Below, in pieces: positions 33,934 through 43,556 of a DNA stretch of 64,000 bases. The notes below the pieces were generated by a model, which searched no databases, was not told where the DNA came from, and was given only the letters and a program-made list of their open reading frames with translations. Within the stretch, counting starts at the first letter, position 1; each line of letters opens with the position of its first letter. The DNA lies in contig NC_010397.1 in NCBI RefSeq assembly GCF_000069185.1, positions 4,960,001 through 5,024,000 on the forward strand. The letters are read 5' to 3'. This DNA comes from Mycobacteroides abscessus ATCC 19977 (lineage in GTDB: Bacteria > Actinomycetota > Actinomycetes > Mycobacteriales > Mycobacteriaceae). The translations under genes were made by a program, and so were the position numbers.

Positions 33934-35144
33934 CCGAACGGGAATACGGCCTCGCTGTTCCCGAACTCATCGAGATTTTCTGCTTAACATTTCTATGGCT
34001 CGTTGTCCTGGTGCGTATCCCAACGATCCGAGGGCGCAACGAACGCACGATGTGGTCGGCTCTTCTATTGGGCGCTACCTCAATGAGCCTGCAGATCACT
34101 TTCACCTATGAACTTGCCGTACATCTGGTCGGGCGAGACCTCCTAGGCATTAACCGCGACATAGTAGCCGACGTTATTGGGCTTTTCGCTGCGGCAGCAA
34201 TATTTAGCTTCGTGCTCAAAGTGGTCGGAAAAGACCAATACGCTCGTCTCACGTACGGCGCCGCTCTCGTGGTCACCGCGACGCTCCTGCTGATCAACCA
34301 CTATTTCGACCAGCGCACGCCGACCGGATCGTCCCAGGACTCAGCAGCCGGCACGGTGTACTGGCTCGTCCTTCTTCTCTATCATTTCGTCGCCAATAGC
34401 TGGTGTTCCTACATCTGCTGGCGCTGCTTTGCCAGAACCCGTTCATCGCCCTTGAGAGTGGCTCTGCTATTTTTCTCCGTCGGCACGGCCATGGCGGCGC
34501 TATACATGCTCGTGTCGCTGATTCATTTCTTCATTCCGATCAATTCGATCGCGCGATTCTTCCCACTTGTCAGGGCTACCGAGGCACTCTTGTATGGGGC
34601 TGCGGCGGCTGTCCCGATCGTGACGTCAATGTCACGATGGGTCCGCGCATCGGCGTGGCTATCTCAGCTCTACCCGCTGTGGCGGGATATCACCAAGAGT
34701 GTGGACGGCTTAACACTCCATAAGCCGAGAGGCTACTTGCTGTATCTATTTCTGGCCTGCACGGACCAGCGTCAAGGTCTTTACCGGAAAATCATCGAGA
34801 TCCAAGACGGGATCCTGGAGCTCAAGCGCTACGTTCCAGCCGAGACGCTGCTAGCGGCAACCCACTACGTACAAGCGCAAAACCTCGGGGACAATGACGT
34901 ACGCGCAGCCGCAACCGCCTGCTGGATCACATCGGCATTACACAACAGATCGCAAGATCATCAAACACTCGCCGACCACGAGGACCAGCCCCAGCAGAGC
35001 GCAAGCTTATCTACCGAAGCCGCACACCTGAGCAAAGTAGCGTTCTTCTATTCCTCGCCGCTGCCTACACAATTCGGCGCATTCCTTCGGCAAGCACAGA
35101 ATGTGCCACACACAAACCAGAACCCTTCGATCACGCAAGCGTGA
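33930..35144 (+). CDS. DUF6545/MAB_1171c-type membrane protein
   Basis: 404 aa. Roughly seven membrane helices in the first 240 residues (for example FCLTFLWLVVLVRIP, LLLINHYF, VALLFFSVGTAMAALYMLVS), then a cytoplasmic C-terminal part of 160 residues with SRWVRASAWLSQLYPLWRDI, typical of this actinobacterial family. It overlaps the ImmA gene by 4 nt. The family often follows XRE-ImmA genes; the function is not known. Its end overlaps the convergent cupin gene by 14 bp. Confidence 0.8.
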   Translation: MTEREYGLAVPELIEIFCLTFLWLVVLVRIPTIRGRNERTMWSALLLGATSMSLQITFTYELAVHLVGRDLLGINRDIVADVIGLFAAAAIFSFVLKVVGKDQYARLTYGAALVVTATLLLINHYFDQRTPTGSSQDSAAGTVYWLVLLLYHFVANSWCSYICWRCFARTRSSPLRVALLFFSVGTAMAALYMLVSLIHFFIPINSIARFFPLVRATEALLYGAAAAVPIVTSMSRWVRASAWLSQLYPLWRDITKSVDGLTLHKPRGYLLYLFLACTDQRQGLYRKIIEIQDGILELKRYVPAETLLAATHYVQAQNLGDNDVRAAATACWITSALHNRSQDHQTLADHEDQPQQSASLSTEAAHLSKVAFFYSSPLPTQFGAFLRQAQNVPHTNQNPSITQA

Positions 35145-35595
35145 AGTCATCGAAGTGAAACCCCGGGCACACCACGCAACTCACAAGCACCTCATGGTCG
35201 CCCGCGGGCCGAGCTGTTTGCCAATGCCCACCAGGAATCAACGCTTGCGGACGCTGACCGGATCTCACATCTGGCCCCAGCACGACCGACCGAGCTTCAT
35301 CGTCAGAAGCTGGCCCCGACTCGTTGACCACCATTTCAAGTGGCCCTCCGGCATGCCAGAACCACAGTTCATCAGAACGCACCACATGCCAACGCGACTC
35401 GTCACCAGGCGTGAGCAGGAAATAGATGGCAGTACCGCTTGGACGCTCATGCCCACGGCCCGGAACCTCGAAGACCACGTCGCTGCGCCAGGTCTCCCCA
35501 TACCAGCCGCCCTCCGGATGTGGGGCCAGCCCAAGGATTCGTGCAGTATCAGGAATCTGTTCATCTACCATCGCAGTCTCCATAATCCCGGCCAC
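35131..35595 (-). CDS. DUF985 cupin-fold protein
   Basis: 154 aa. The family core is visible: LGLAPHPEGGWYGETWRSD, then SGTAIYFLLTPGDESRWHVVRSDELWFWHAGGPLE (quoted in pieces: TAIYFLLTPGDESRWH and DELWFWHAGG), and PGFHFDDFTLA at the end. Sugar-epimerase-like cupins of this type are common single-copy proteins of unknown function. It may start at the internal ATG (MVDEQIPD). Monocistronic, convergent with the membrane protein. Confidence 0.85.
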   Translation of the reverse strand: MAGIMETAMVDEQIPDTARILGLAPHPEGGWYGETWRSDVVFEVPGRGHERPSGTAIYFLLTPGDESRWHVVRSDELWFWHAGGPLEMVVNESGPASDDEARSVVLGPDVRSGQRPQALIPGGHWQTARPAGDHEVLVSCVVCPGFHFDDFTLA

Positions 35596-35788
35596 AAGAG
35601 GCCATCAGCTCTGTCACAACGGCTTTCGCTCCCGCAGGCTAGCAGCCGGCACATCTCGAATCTGTCGTTCGGCCGCTGGTGAGAGACGTCTCTGCCCACA
35701 CCTGTAATTTCTACCGCGCCCACCGCAAACTGCTTGCCAAAGACTGCACCATAGGCGATTCACTCAGGCTTGAGGTTTACTGCAAGAC

Positions 35789-36253
35789 GTGGCGCTCTCG
35801 ATCACTCCGGCCGATTTCCAGGACATCGGACTGCTGAGGTTCTTGCAAGCTCATCTGGACGACATCGCGCCGACCACACCAACAGAAAGCCGGCATGCCT
35901 TGGACGCCTCCGGACTCCAGCACCCCGGAGTCCGGGTATGGGTGGCTCGCGACGGATCCGACCTGGTCGGAATCGTTGCGCTGGCCCGGATCTCCGCGCA
36001 GCACGAAGAACTCAAAAGCATGCGCACTGCCCCGCAGCGACGGGGCCAAGGCATCGCCTCACAGCTACTTCTTCACGCCCTTGATGACGCCAAGCGGCGC
36101 GACGTCACAAGGATCTCATTAGAGACCGGGAGCATGGAATTTTTCGCACCTGCCCGGGCGCTCTACCGAAAACATGGATTCACCGAATGCGGCCCCTTCG
36201 GCTCTTACCGCCAGGACCCCAACAGCACCTTCATGACCACGCCTATCCACTAA
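35789..36253 (+). CDS. GNAT-family N-acetyltransferase
   Basis: 154 aa, GTG start at 35789. The acetyl-CoA binding motif A is MRTAPQRRGQGIASQLLLHA, followed by RDVTRISLETGS and the family end ALYRKHGFTECGPF. This is the pattern of PA4866/YhfO-like GNATs with the substrate unknown. It stands in an accessory region, 49 nt before a small gene on the same strand; possible antibiotic or amine modification is not supported further. Confidence 0.88.
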   Translation: MALSITPADFQDIGLLRFLQAHLDDIAPTTPTESRHALDASGLQHPGVRVWVARDGSDLVGIVALARISAQHEELKSMRTAPQRRGQGIASQLLLHALDDAKRRDVTRISLETGSMEFFAPARALYRKHGFTECGPFGSYRQDPNSTFMTTPIH

Positions 36254-36302
36254 TCCAGGCACGCGGTAGCTATCAATTGTCACCGACAAGGAGGCCGACA
36301 AA

Positions 36303-36680
36303 GTGCTTTATGTCCGTTACGAGTCACCTGTTTCGAACAGCCGTGGCGAGAACGTCGGCGTTTTCTCAATCGCCAACGATCTTGCCTGGTCTGGTCGGCT
36401 CAGCGAGATTGACTGGTCTTGGTGGCGTTCGAACAACGACTGGCTCAACGCGGCATACGCCGATCCCGCGACCGTCGACGCGACCTTGTTCGACAAAGCA
36501 AAGAACCCCGCGGTCAGCTGCTGGTTCAAAAGCACCGCAAATCACCTGTTAGACCGCGTCCCCGGCTATCTAGCGCTTCTCGAACGACATGGCATTGCCT
36601 GGACCGTACGCAGAACCAGCGAACCTGGCCGGATCCTCTACCGCGACGACGTCCAGGTCGTCGTGGCTCCCTTCCGCTGA
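36303..36680 (+). CDS. Hypothetical protein
   Basis: 125 aa, GTG start at 36303 with AGGAGG about 8 nt upstream, a strong signal that it is a real gene. Rich in Trp and Asn in the N-terminal half (WSGRLSEIDWSWWRSNND). The C-terminal half has HGIAWTVRRTSEPGRI. No Cys cluster, no membrane helix. Probably co-transcribed with the GNAT gene. Not recognised. Confidence 0.65.
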   Translation: MLYVRYESPVSNSRGENVGVFSIANDLAWSGRLSEIDWSWWRSNNDWLNAAYADPATVDATLFDKAKNPAVSCWFKSTANHLLDRVPGYLALLERHGIAWTVRRTSEPGRILYRDDVQVVVAPFR

Positions 36681-36820
36681 AGTCGACGAGTAAGCCGCTC
36701 CCATGCAAATTGCCGACCAATGCGCCCGTGTGTCAACAGCGCCGAAAGGCTTCCTAAGGCCACGGTTCTCCCTTGAGAGGTGGTGCACCGGAGCGGGTGG
36801 TTGTCGGCAGAGCCTGTTGG

Positions 36821-39361
36821 TTAACGCGTCCAGTCTTTGATCAGCTCGATGCCTGAGGCTGTGGGTGTCATGGGGTGGCCTCGCCGTGCCCGCTGGTACA
36901 GGCGGACTCCGAGTTCGCGTTCCAACCGATTGATCTGCTGCGTTAATACTGGTTGTGTCGTGCTCAGGGCGGTAGCCGCGGCATGCAGGGTGGGGTAGCT
37001 CATGGCTTGGGTGAAGCGTGTGAGCCGGTCGTGGCCGCCTGGGCTGTCCAGCGCAGCCCTGATGCGGGCAGGGTAAGAGCGTGCGGCGCGGCGCAGTTGA
37101 CCATGGGCGCGGTGGCTGGCTGTGCCTCGAGAGCGCAGCGTGATGTGGTGATAGCGTGCCCATCGGCGCACCGTGGTGGGACTGACGGCTGCTAACGCGG
37201 CTATTTCGGCAATGGTGCGGTGATCTCGGATGTAGTGGTGCTGCAACCATTCTCGTTGACAGATGCGGTGACTGCGGGGACGTCCAGGCGGGTTCAGCGG
37301 TGTATCGAGCGCGTTGGCCATGCGGGCGAGGGTTTGTCTGCTTGCGCCGGCATGGCGGGCAAGTTCGGTGATATTGGGTGGGGTGGCCGGGTGTGCTCGG
37401 ATCAGAGCTGCGGTGCCGTTCTTCAGATCGTGTAGCCGTATGAGTTGGTGTAGTGCTCTTGGTCCGTTGGTGGGTCGTGGCGTCGCCGGGTTGGTTTCTA
37501 GGATGTAGCGCACCGTTTCGGTGCGTAAGCACAGCTGCTGGGCGGTTTGTCGGATTGTGCTGCCGGCCTGGATTCGTCGATGGATGGCACCGGGGCGGAT
37601 ACGGTCCAGGTTCGGGCCCGGCAGTGTGCCACTGTCCAGGACCGTATTGGGTGGTGGGGCCGATACAGGTTCGCTGATGTGTTGTTCTTCAAGGAATTCC
37701 TGTGCGGTGCAGTGGAGTTGACGGTGCAGATCCGGGGTCAGTGCCGAAGGTAGTTCGGCTAAGCGGCGGCGGAATGCTGGTTGTCTGTTGAACCAGGGGG
37801 CCGCCGACGCAGGTCCTCCGCTGAGTTCGGTGAATAGCAGGCATCTGAGCAGTGGGGCCGCAGTGCTTCTTGTATCGGCGTCGGTGGTGCGGCAGATTCG
37901 GGCCCATTGGCGGTCGGGTAACAGGTTCGTGTAGTCGAGAGCGCGTCGGCGCTGATAGTCGATGACGGGGTGCTGGTCGGCGAGGTGTTCGGCTAAATCG
38001 GTGACCGCGTTTTGGATGCCGGTCCAGTGCCCGCTGGAGCGCAGCTGCACCAGAGTGCGCGATACTGCCGCCGGGGTGATCGCCGAACCCAGTAGTTGAG
38101 TGGCCTGGCCGAGGGTGGCGCGGGTGCCGACCAGTAGTGTCGCCACAGACAGTGCCGCCCGCACCGATTCGTATTCGATGTTGTTGGGTTGCATAGGGAT
38201 TGCCCAGTTAGGCCACAGCAGCGCTGGTACTGCGCGGGCGATGCGGGCGAGGACAAGCTGCGGTCGTTGTGGGCGTTGGGGCTTTGAGCTGGCCACGCGA
38301 TAGCGGATCTGGTCACTCGGGGACAGCCAGGGCGAGACCGCGGCCAGTTGCACTGCGGTAAGCGTTTTGCTTGTCGAGATACCCCATGTCGCTGTCGAGG
38401 TGGCGCTGGCTGCTCGCCCGTGTCGGCGGATCGTTTCGATCAGGGTTTGCAGGTGCCGGCCAGCGGTGTGCACATCGGGCGCCGACAGTACGCGAAGCGC
38501 GTCGGTTAAGGCCAATGCCGGTTGCATCGCGGAGACCTTCCGTGCGCCGAGAGTGTCATCGGCCGGGTCGATCTCACAGAGCTCCTCGCCCTGCAGCCCG
38601 GGCTCATCGCCGCTGCCGCTGTACTGGCGGGCCAGTCGGGTAGCTAGTGCTTTGAGATCAGCCAGAGCGATCCGAGCCGCAACCGGCGCGTTGCGGTACA
38701 CGCCCAAATCGGCTGTCCCGGTGGCAATGATCGTGTTGATGCACTGTTGGGCGTGCAGGATCGCATCGTCACCGTCGAGAATAACGGCAGGTGACCGACG
38801 CAGGTCTTTTCCGCAGATCTGCACATGTGGTTGCTGCTGCAGGCGATGCTCGCAGCAGCAGGGTTGCGGGATCGCCGCCGCGTAGGGGGTTAGGCGCCGC
38901 GGTGGCCTTTGGCAGTGCGGGCAGGTGTGCGCGAGCAAGCATCGATGCGTCAAACAAGCAAAGCTCCATCCCAGCCGCCAATGTAGTTGCCAGCGGCCTT
39001 GTGTGTCGTTCAGACAGTGCGGGCAGTAGCGGGATCTGCTGGCGTAGTCACGGATTCCCCCCATATCGATTAGATGCGGCTTACGGCCCAGGGTGATACC
39101 GACATATTCAAAACGGGCCAATGTCATCTGCTGCAGCACAGCGGGTTCGATCTCGGTTGCCTCGGCCATACCCTGCAACTCGTGGGGGTGCAGTCGTACC
39201 GTCCATCCGCAGCGGCCAGTGTCGCGGCTGTGGTGGTGCAACCCAACGGCTCTGAGGATTTGGGTCCAGGTGACGTCGTTGCGGTGGGCCAGTGCAGTCA
39301 GCCACGATTGCAGGCTTTCTCCAGCGATGGGTTCAACGCGGATCGGCAACGTGCGTGTCAT
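36821..39361 (-). CDS. tniQ: TniQ/TnsD-like target selector with LysR-type C-terminal HTH
   Basis: 846 aa. Residues 1-160 are a TniQ domain: RVEPIAGESLQSWLTALA, and a zinc site with Cys113, Cys116, Cys136, His139, Cys147 and Cys150. A long helical middle follows, with several HTH-like segments (for example TIAEIAALAAVSPTTVRRWA, NITELARHAGASRQTLARMA). The last 68 residues are a LysR-type winged HTH: YPTLHAAATALSTTQPVLTQ, then RLERELGVRLYQR. TnsD in Tn7 reads the attachment site with such C-terminal DNA-binding parts, so this protein probably recognises the target next to the right end. It overlaps tnsC by 4 nt. Confidence 0.88.
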   Translation of the reverse strand: MTRTLPIRVEPIAGESLQSWLTALAHRNDVTWTQILRAVGLHHHSRDTGRCGWTVRLHPHELQGMAEATEIEPAVLQQMTLARFEYVGITLGRKPHLIDMGGIRDYASRSRYCPHCLNDTQGRWQLHWRLGWSFACLTHRCLLAHTCPHCQRPPRRLTPYAAAIPQPCCCEHRLQQQPHVQICGKDLRRSPAVILDGDDAILHAQQCINTIIATGTADLGVYRNAPVAARIALADLKALATRLARQYSGSGDEPGLQGEELCEIDPADDTLGARKVSAMQPALALTDALRVLSAPDVHTAGRHLQTLIETIRRHGRAASATSTATWGISTSKTLTAVQLAAVSPWLSPSDQIRYRVASSKPQRPQRPQLVLARIARAVPALLWPNWAIPMQPNNIEYESVRAALSVATLLVGTRATLGQATQLLGSAITPAAVSRTLVQLRSSGHWTGIQNAVTDLAEHLADQHPVIDYQRRRALDYTNLLPDRQWARICRTTDADTRSTAAPLLRCLLFTELSGGPASAAPWFNRQPAFRRRLAELPSALTPDLHRQLHCTAQEFLEEQHISEPVSAPPPNTVLDSGTLPGPNLDRIRPGAIHRRIQAGSTIRQTAQQLCLRTETVRYILETNPATPRPTNGPRALHQLIRLHDLKNGTAALIRAHPATPPNITELARHAGASRQTLARMANALDTPLNPPGRPRSHRICQREWLQHHYIRDHRTIAEIAALAAVSPTTVRRWARYHHITLRSRGTASHRAHGQLRRAARSYPARIRAALDSPGGHDRLTRFTQAMSYPTLHAAATALSTTQPVLTQQINRLERELGVRLYQRARRGHPMTPTASGIELIKDWTR

Positions 39362-40434
39362 TGCCGGCGCAGACGTCGCGTGGAATTGCGGTGTGCAGCC
39401 TCGCGGGCCCCGCGTTGTCCTTCTGCAGCGAAGTCAATGGGCACGGCATCGAGCAGTTCTTCGGTGAGCGCTTCGGTGCCCGTGCGTATGGCATGCAGAC
39501 TGCCGCGGTTGATCAGGGTCATCAGCGATCCGATGTGTCCACCGGTTCGCCGGTACACGTAGTCCGAGAGGGTGTCGGCCAACATGCCTTGATGTTTATT
39601 CGCCAACACGAGACGCTGTTCGATGGCCAGGAGTAAGGCGCGCCATTGCTCTCCGGTGTCAGTGTAGGGGTCCATTGTCAAAATGGTTGTGCGGCGCCCG
39701 GTTTGGGCGAGCGTGTGGTCAACGCCTCTGGGGAACAGACCGATGTTTTCCAGACCGATGCCGACCAGGAGCAAGGTGACGGGAAATTCGCTGGTGATGA
39801 ATTTGAAATGATTACTGACCTCGACACCATTGCGGGACCGGGGCTGTAGGAAATGGACATCGTCAACGATCAGTAGGCGCACTTGACAGCTTAGAAAACA
39901 GTCGAGTGCACGACGCAAATACTGGGCGGCGGTACCTCTGTCGGCGCCGGGGTGAGCGAAGAATTCCAGCAAGGCGCGGTTGAAGTCGCGGATGGTGGTA
40001 CTGCCCGTCAGAGTGATCCTGCATACGGGCCACCGTTCGTGACCGCCGGTGGTGCGTGGGCCGTGGGTCTGGATTTGGCTGAGGTGGTATTTCTTACCGA
40101 AGTCCTCGACAGCGGTGGTCTTGCCCAGTCCCGCCGATGCGCTCAGAGCTATCGCGTCTTTGGCTTTGTCGCCGTCTTGCTGGTTGCTTTCCAGGATGAG
40201 ATCGAGCATCTCCTGCACTGCTTTGAGCTGATGGGTTTTGAGGACACCCATGTTGGCGTGCCAGTCGGCGCGGCGGGTGTTGTATTGCGCTGCCGCACGT
40301 GGGCTTAACACGGCCAGTTCTGCGGTGGTGAGCTGTTCTGGTTGTCGGCGCGGGGCGGCTACAACAAAATCGCGCCACCCTTCCTTGCGGATCAGGGTGA
40401 TGTTCTGCAGGTTTCGGCGCGGCTGAGGGCTCAT
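39358..40434 (-). CDS. tnsC: TnsC/TniB-like AAA+ ATPase
   Basis: 358 aa. Walker A is SASAGLGKTTAVEDF, Walker B VRLLIVDDVHFL, sensor-type RNNGVEVSNHFK nearby. TnsC proteins form ATP-dependent filaments on target DNA and link the target selector to the transposase. It lies between tnsB and tniQ, with 4-nt overlaps to both. The length and order agree with Tn7-like systems that carry tnsA. Confidence 0.9.
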   Translation of the reverse strand: MSPQPRRNLQNITLIRKEGWRDFVVAAPRRQPEQLTTAELAVLSPRAAAQYNTRRADWHANMGVLKTHQLKAVQEMLDLILESNQQDGDKAKDAIALSASAGLGKTTAVEDFGKKYHLSQIQTHGPRTTGGHERWPVCRITLTGSTTIRDFNRALLEFFAHPGADRGTAAQYLRRALDCFLSCQVRLLIVDDVHFLQPRSRNGVEVSNHFKFITSEFPVTLLLVGIGLENIGLFPRGVDHTLAQTGRRTTILTMDPYTDTGEQWRALLLAIEQRLVLANKHQGMLADTLSDYVYRRTGGHIGSLMTLINRGSLHAIRTGTEALTEELLDAVPIDFAAEGQRGAREAAHRNSTRRLRRQ

Positions 40435-42644
40435 GCTTCCTCGAGTGCGCCCGCATAGAAGTCGTCGAGCTCATCGTCATCGTCGTCGTCGCTGGCTTGC
40501 GCGGCGGCCCGGCATCGCGCTGCGGTGCCCTCTATCTGTATGTCTGCGGCTATAGCCGAGGTGCCCTGGGCTAGAAGCGGTTCCGGTGCCGTATCTGGTG
40601 CGAGCTGGCCGGTTTCCGGGCGGGAGGGCCTTGGTCCAATCTGTTGTATCTGGTAGCTCAAGGTGGCGTGGGGACGTGACATCCTTAGCGCAATACGTTT
40701 TTCGGTCGTGCTCGTGCCCATACTCAAGTTCCAGCCGCTGAGCAGTTCATCGAGGATGAGCCTGTCATCGAATTCCTCGTGCTGCTGTGCCGCTTGACGG
40801 CGCAGGTAGCTTAGTCGTTCATCACTCATCGGCATATTGAGCGCGTCGGCCAGCTCCCAGGTCAAGGTGTGCCAGCGGCGGTTGTCTGGGTGTCGCACAT
40901 AGACGTATCTGATGTCGTCGGGGTCGCTATAGACAGGCCATCGGTGGCGGCCGTACGGGCTGGGCAGATTAGCTAGTTCGCCCAGGATGTGTGTCTCGTC
41001 CTGTGGTAATCCACGATAGATCCGGTTATCCACTTGCACCCCGTAAGGCTGGATCGTACGCAGCTCTGGTCGGAGGAACTCATAGGCCAGATCCGGGTCA
41101 CGAGGAATTTCGATGAAGCCAGCGCCCGCTAGTCCGTGTTCATACATCTGGGCCGGGCTCATCCGAGCCGATGGCAGATGGGGGTCCACCAGTCCGCTGT
41201 GTGGCCGGTGGTGGTAGTAGACCGCGACCCATTGGCGTAGCAGTTCTTCGAGTTCATCGATATACAGCTCTGCTTGTGCCTGCGGGTCCAGTCCGCGCGA
41301 GGCGATGTCGGGCCCTGCATAGCCGGGCAGGAACTCCAATACGCCTTGCCGGACACTGCGGAAAAACCGTTCGACGGGTCCTTTGTCGCGGCCCTCCCCT
41401 AATCGGACGGGCTGAATCGAGATGCCCATGCGTGCGCACACGCTGTTGATGTGTTCGGAAACGTAAATCTTGCCGTGGTCTATGACGATGGTTTCTGGCA
41501 CGATCGCGGGTCCGCCCGACCGGGTCGGCGGACCCGCTTGTTGTTCGTGTTTTTGTGGATATTTGGCTCCCGTGTAATCGATCGCGTCCGGGTCGATTAG
41601 CACTGAACGTGGGACACCGTGTTCGGGCCAGCACGCGTGATCGGGCCAGTTCGGTCCCGCCGGCAACGGCCGGTACAGCTGGTACAGAACAGCGGCCACA
41701 TCAACAGCTTTTGTTGATACGGGCGTCAGCCGCAACGCGGTGATGCAGCGGGTGTACCAGTCCATCGCGACGGTCAGTTCGACGCGTATTGAACGTGAGG
41801 TAGCGGGATCGTATGCAAACACATCCAGTGGCGTGGTGTCCATCAGCATGAACTCGCCGGGCCGGGTTGGTTTGAGCTTGCCATAGGGCTCCTGCGGGCG
41901 GCCCGCGATATCTCTGTTGCGGGCGGCGCTGAGCCGGAAAGCCGGATACCGTGTTTCAAGTATTTTAAGCACCTTATAGGCGGTTGTTTTCGACGGTATC
42001 TGGACCGATCCTGTGCCGTAACGTTGTTCTATGCGTTTGGTTGCTTCCCACATCACCAATTTGCGTGTGCAGCGTGATTCGTTCGTACGCTCGACCATCA
42101 CCGCTAATGCTTCATCCACCCAACGTTGATCGACACCTAGCTGTCTGGGCTTGCGATGATCCACCAGGCCGGCCTCACCGAATCTGCGGTAATTACTGAC
42201 CCATCTCTGCACGGTGCGCACCGAGGTGTTGAGCTGTTCGGCCTTGGCCTTGTAGCGATCTGCAAGCGCACCACACGGGTCGAAACCGGGACGGGGTTCG
42301 TCGGGTTCCTTGATGTGTTCACTTCCCCGGCGAAAGCCCGTTAGCACCTCACGCACATGGGCAGCCCGCTCACGGACCGTTTTGAGTTCGGCCTTACTGA
42401 GCTGCGCGAGCATCATCGCCGCAGTCTCTTGCTCATCGTCGGCGGACGGCCCGTCCTCAGTGGGGATCAGGCGGGCTCGCGAAGACTGCAATAGTTCTTT
42501 TAGCGCCACGTGCATAACCTCAAGGCCGTTCGATGCGATAACTTCCGGCCCCTTTGGGGTGGACCGAAGCTGCACAACATCGATGATCTGCCCCTCGTAA
42601 ACAAATCTGGTTCCTATGCCGAACCGCTCAGCTCCGGCGGTCAC
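40431..42644 (-). CDS. tnsB: TnsB-type DDE transposase
   Basis: 737 aa, retroviral-integrase/Mu-type transposase. An N-terminal HTH part (LADRYKAKAEQLNTSVRTVQ) precedes the catalytic core: first Asp in FMLMDTTPLD, second in IVIDHGKIYVSEH, Glu in KGPVERFFRSVRQG. A Mu-type beta-barrel domain follows, and the tail ends with a run of Asp (SDDDDDDELDDFY), which in TnsB is the part that contacts TnsC. It overlaps tnsA and tnsC by 4 nt each. All three catalytic residues are present, so the enzyme looks active. Confidence 0.92.
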   Translation of the reverse strand: MTAGAERFGIGTRFVYEGQIIDVVQLRSTPKGPEVIASNGLEVMHVALKELLQSSRARLIPTEDGPSADDEQETAAMMLAQLSKAELKTVRERAAHVREVLTGFRRGSEHIKEPDEPRPGFDPCGALADRYKAKAEQLNTSVRTVQRWVSNYRRFGEAGLVDHRKPRQLGVDQRWVDEALAVMVERTNESRCTRKLVMWEATKRIEQRYGTGSVQIPSKTTAYKVLKILETRYPAFRLSAARNRDIAGRPQEPYGKLKPTRPGEFMLMDTTPLDVFAYDPATSRSIRVELTVAMDWYTRCITALRLTPVSTKAVDVAAVLYQLYRPLPAGPNWPDHACWPEHGVPRSVLIDPDAIDYTGAKYPQKHEQQAGPPTRSGGPAIVPETIVIDHGKIYVSEHINSVCARMGISIQPVRLGEGRDKGPVERFFRSVRQGVLEFLPGYAGPDIASRGLDPQAQAELYIDELEELLRQWVAVYYHHRPHSGLVDPHLPSARMSPAQMYEHGLAGAGFIEIPRDPDLAYEFLRPELRTIQPYGVQVDNRIYRGLPQDETHILGELANLPSPYGRHRWPVYSDPDDIRYVYVRHPDNRRWHTLTWELADALNMPMSDERLSYLRRQAAQQHEEFDDRLILDELLSGWNLSMGTSTTEKRIALRMSRPHATLSYQIQQIGPRPSRPETGQLAPDTAPEPLLAQGTSAIAADIQIEGTAARCRAAAQASDDDDDDELDDFYAGALEEA

Positions 42645-43390
42645 GGTGCCACTCGCGTTATCAGGGTCTGTGAGGTCATCGGGCGGCCCAAATCAATCAG
42701 CAATTCGTGGCGCCACACCATGTGGAGCAGCGCCGCCCGCACCCTCGGTGGCGGATGCTGCACACAGGAGACCGCCTGACCGATGGTCAACCCGTCCAGG
42801 TTGCAGCCGCGAAGCTCCTCAAGCACCTGTGCCGACACCGACTCTGACCGCCTAAAGCCCGCCACAAATCTCAAATTCAGGCGTTCCATCGCGGGCGGCT
42901 CCGACTGCACCTCGAAGCTGCAACCCATCCGCGCACCAACATCGCGCATCCAGGCCAGCGTGTACGCAATCTTCGGCTTCTCTAGAAGCTCACGCGGTTT
43001 GACATCCACAATCACCAACCCGTCGCCGGTGAAAAGCAAATAGTCCGGGACATGGCGGCGGCATTTACTGTCAAGAGCGATTTGCACTAAGAATGGCTGC
43101 GCGACGATACGGCGAACCGACGGATCGAAGTCGGCGCGTACTAGATGCGCTAACTCCAAACGCGACTCGTACACCACGAAACCCGACTCAGTCGTCGACC
43201 AGTAACAACCCGAGTAGTGTTTCTGGCCCCGATGCCAGCGGAAGGTCCGCCACGGCTCAGCTTTGTCCCACATTGACGAGTGCACGTCACTCGCCGCAGA
43301 TTCAACGATCTCGCCCCCAGAGGCTCGCACGCTCACACGTGCCGAAGACCACTGCGGTTCACCTAGACCCGTATAGCGATAGGACACCAT
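42641..43390 (-). CDS. tnsA: TnsA-type endonuclease
   Basis: 249 aa from the ATG at 43390, preceded by GAGGTGA; a GTG three codons upstream is an alternative. Restriction-like PD-(D/E)xK core: Glu in VVYESRLELAH, Asp in HVPDYLLF, and Lys in VIVDVKPRE. The C-terminal wHTH-like part runs to the end. TnsA cuts the 5' ends of the element so that it moves by cut-and-paste; many related Tn5053-type elements lack it. First gene of the operon, 230 bp from the dnaB-side end. Confidence 0.9.
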   Translation of the reverse strand: MVSYRYTGLGEPQWSSARVSVRASGGEIVESAASDVHSSMWDKAEPWRTFRWHRGQKHYSGCYWSTTESGFVVYESRLELAHLVRADFDPSVRRIVAQPFLVQIALDSKCRRHVPDYLLFTGDGLVIVDVKPRELLEKPKIAYTLAWMRDVGARMGCSFEVQSEPPAMERLNLRFVAGFRRSESVSAQVLEELRGCNLDGLTIGQAVSCVQHPPPRVRAALLHMVWRHELLIDLGRPMTSQTLITRVAP

Positions 43391-43556
43391 CGAGGTCACC
43401 TCGGTCCTGAACCAAACCTCCCCACCAGTTCAGACCCAAACCGACACATCAAAGAGCCGAAAACCGACCCCTGACAACAAACTGCGCCTATCCCGTAGAT
43501 GCACGCAACAAACGCACACCCTCAGCCCAGGCAGCGGCTCGGGCCCGTCCGGGATA

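Noticed and set aside
36795..36815. TTGTCGGCAG just beyond tniQ as an element end
   Set aside because: Only one box and no array; putting the left end here would leave an element without cargo.
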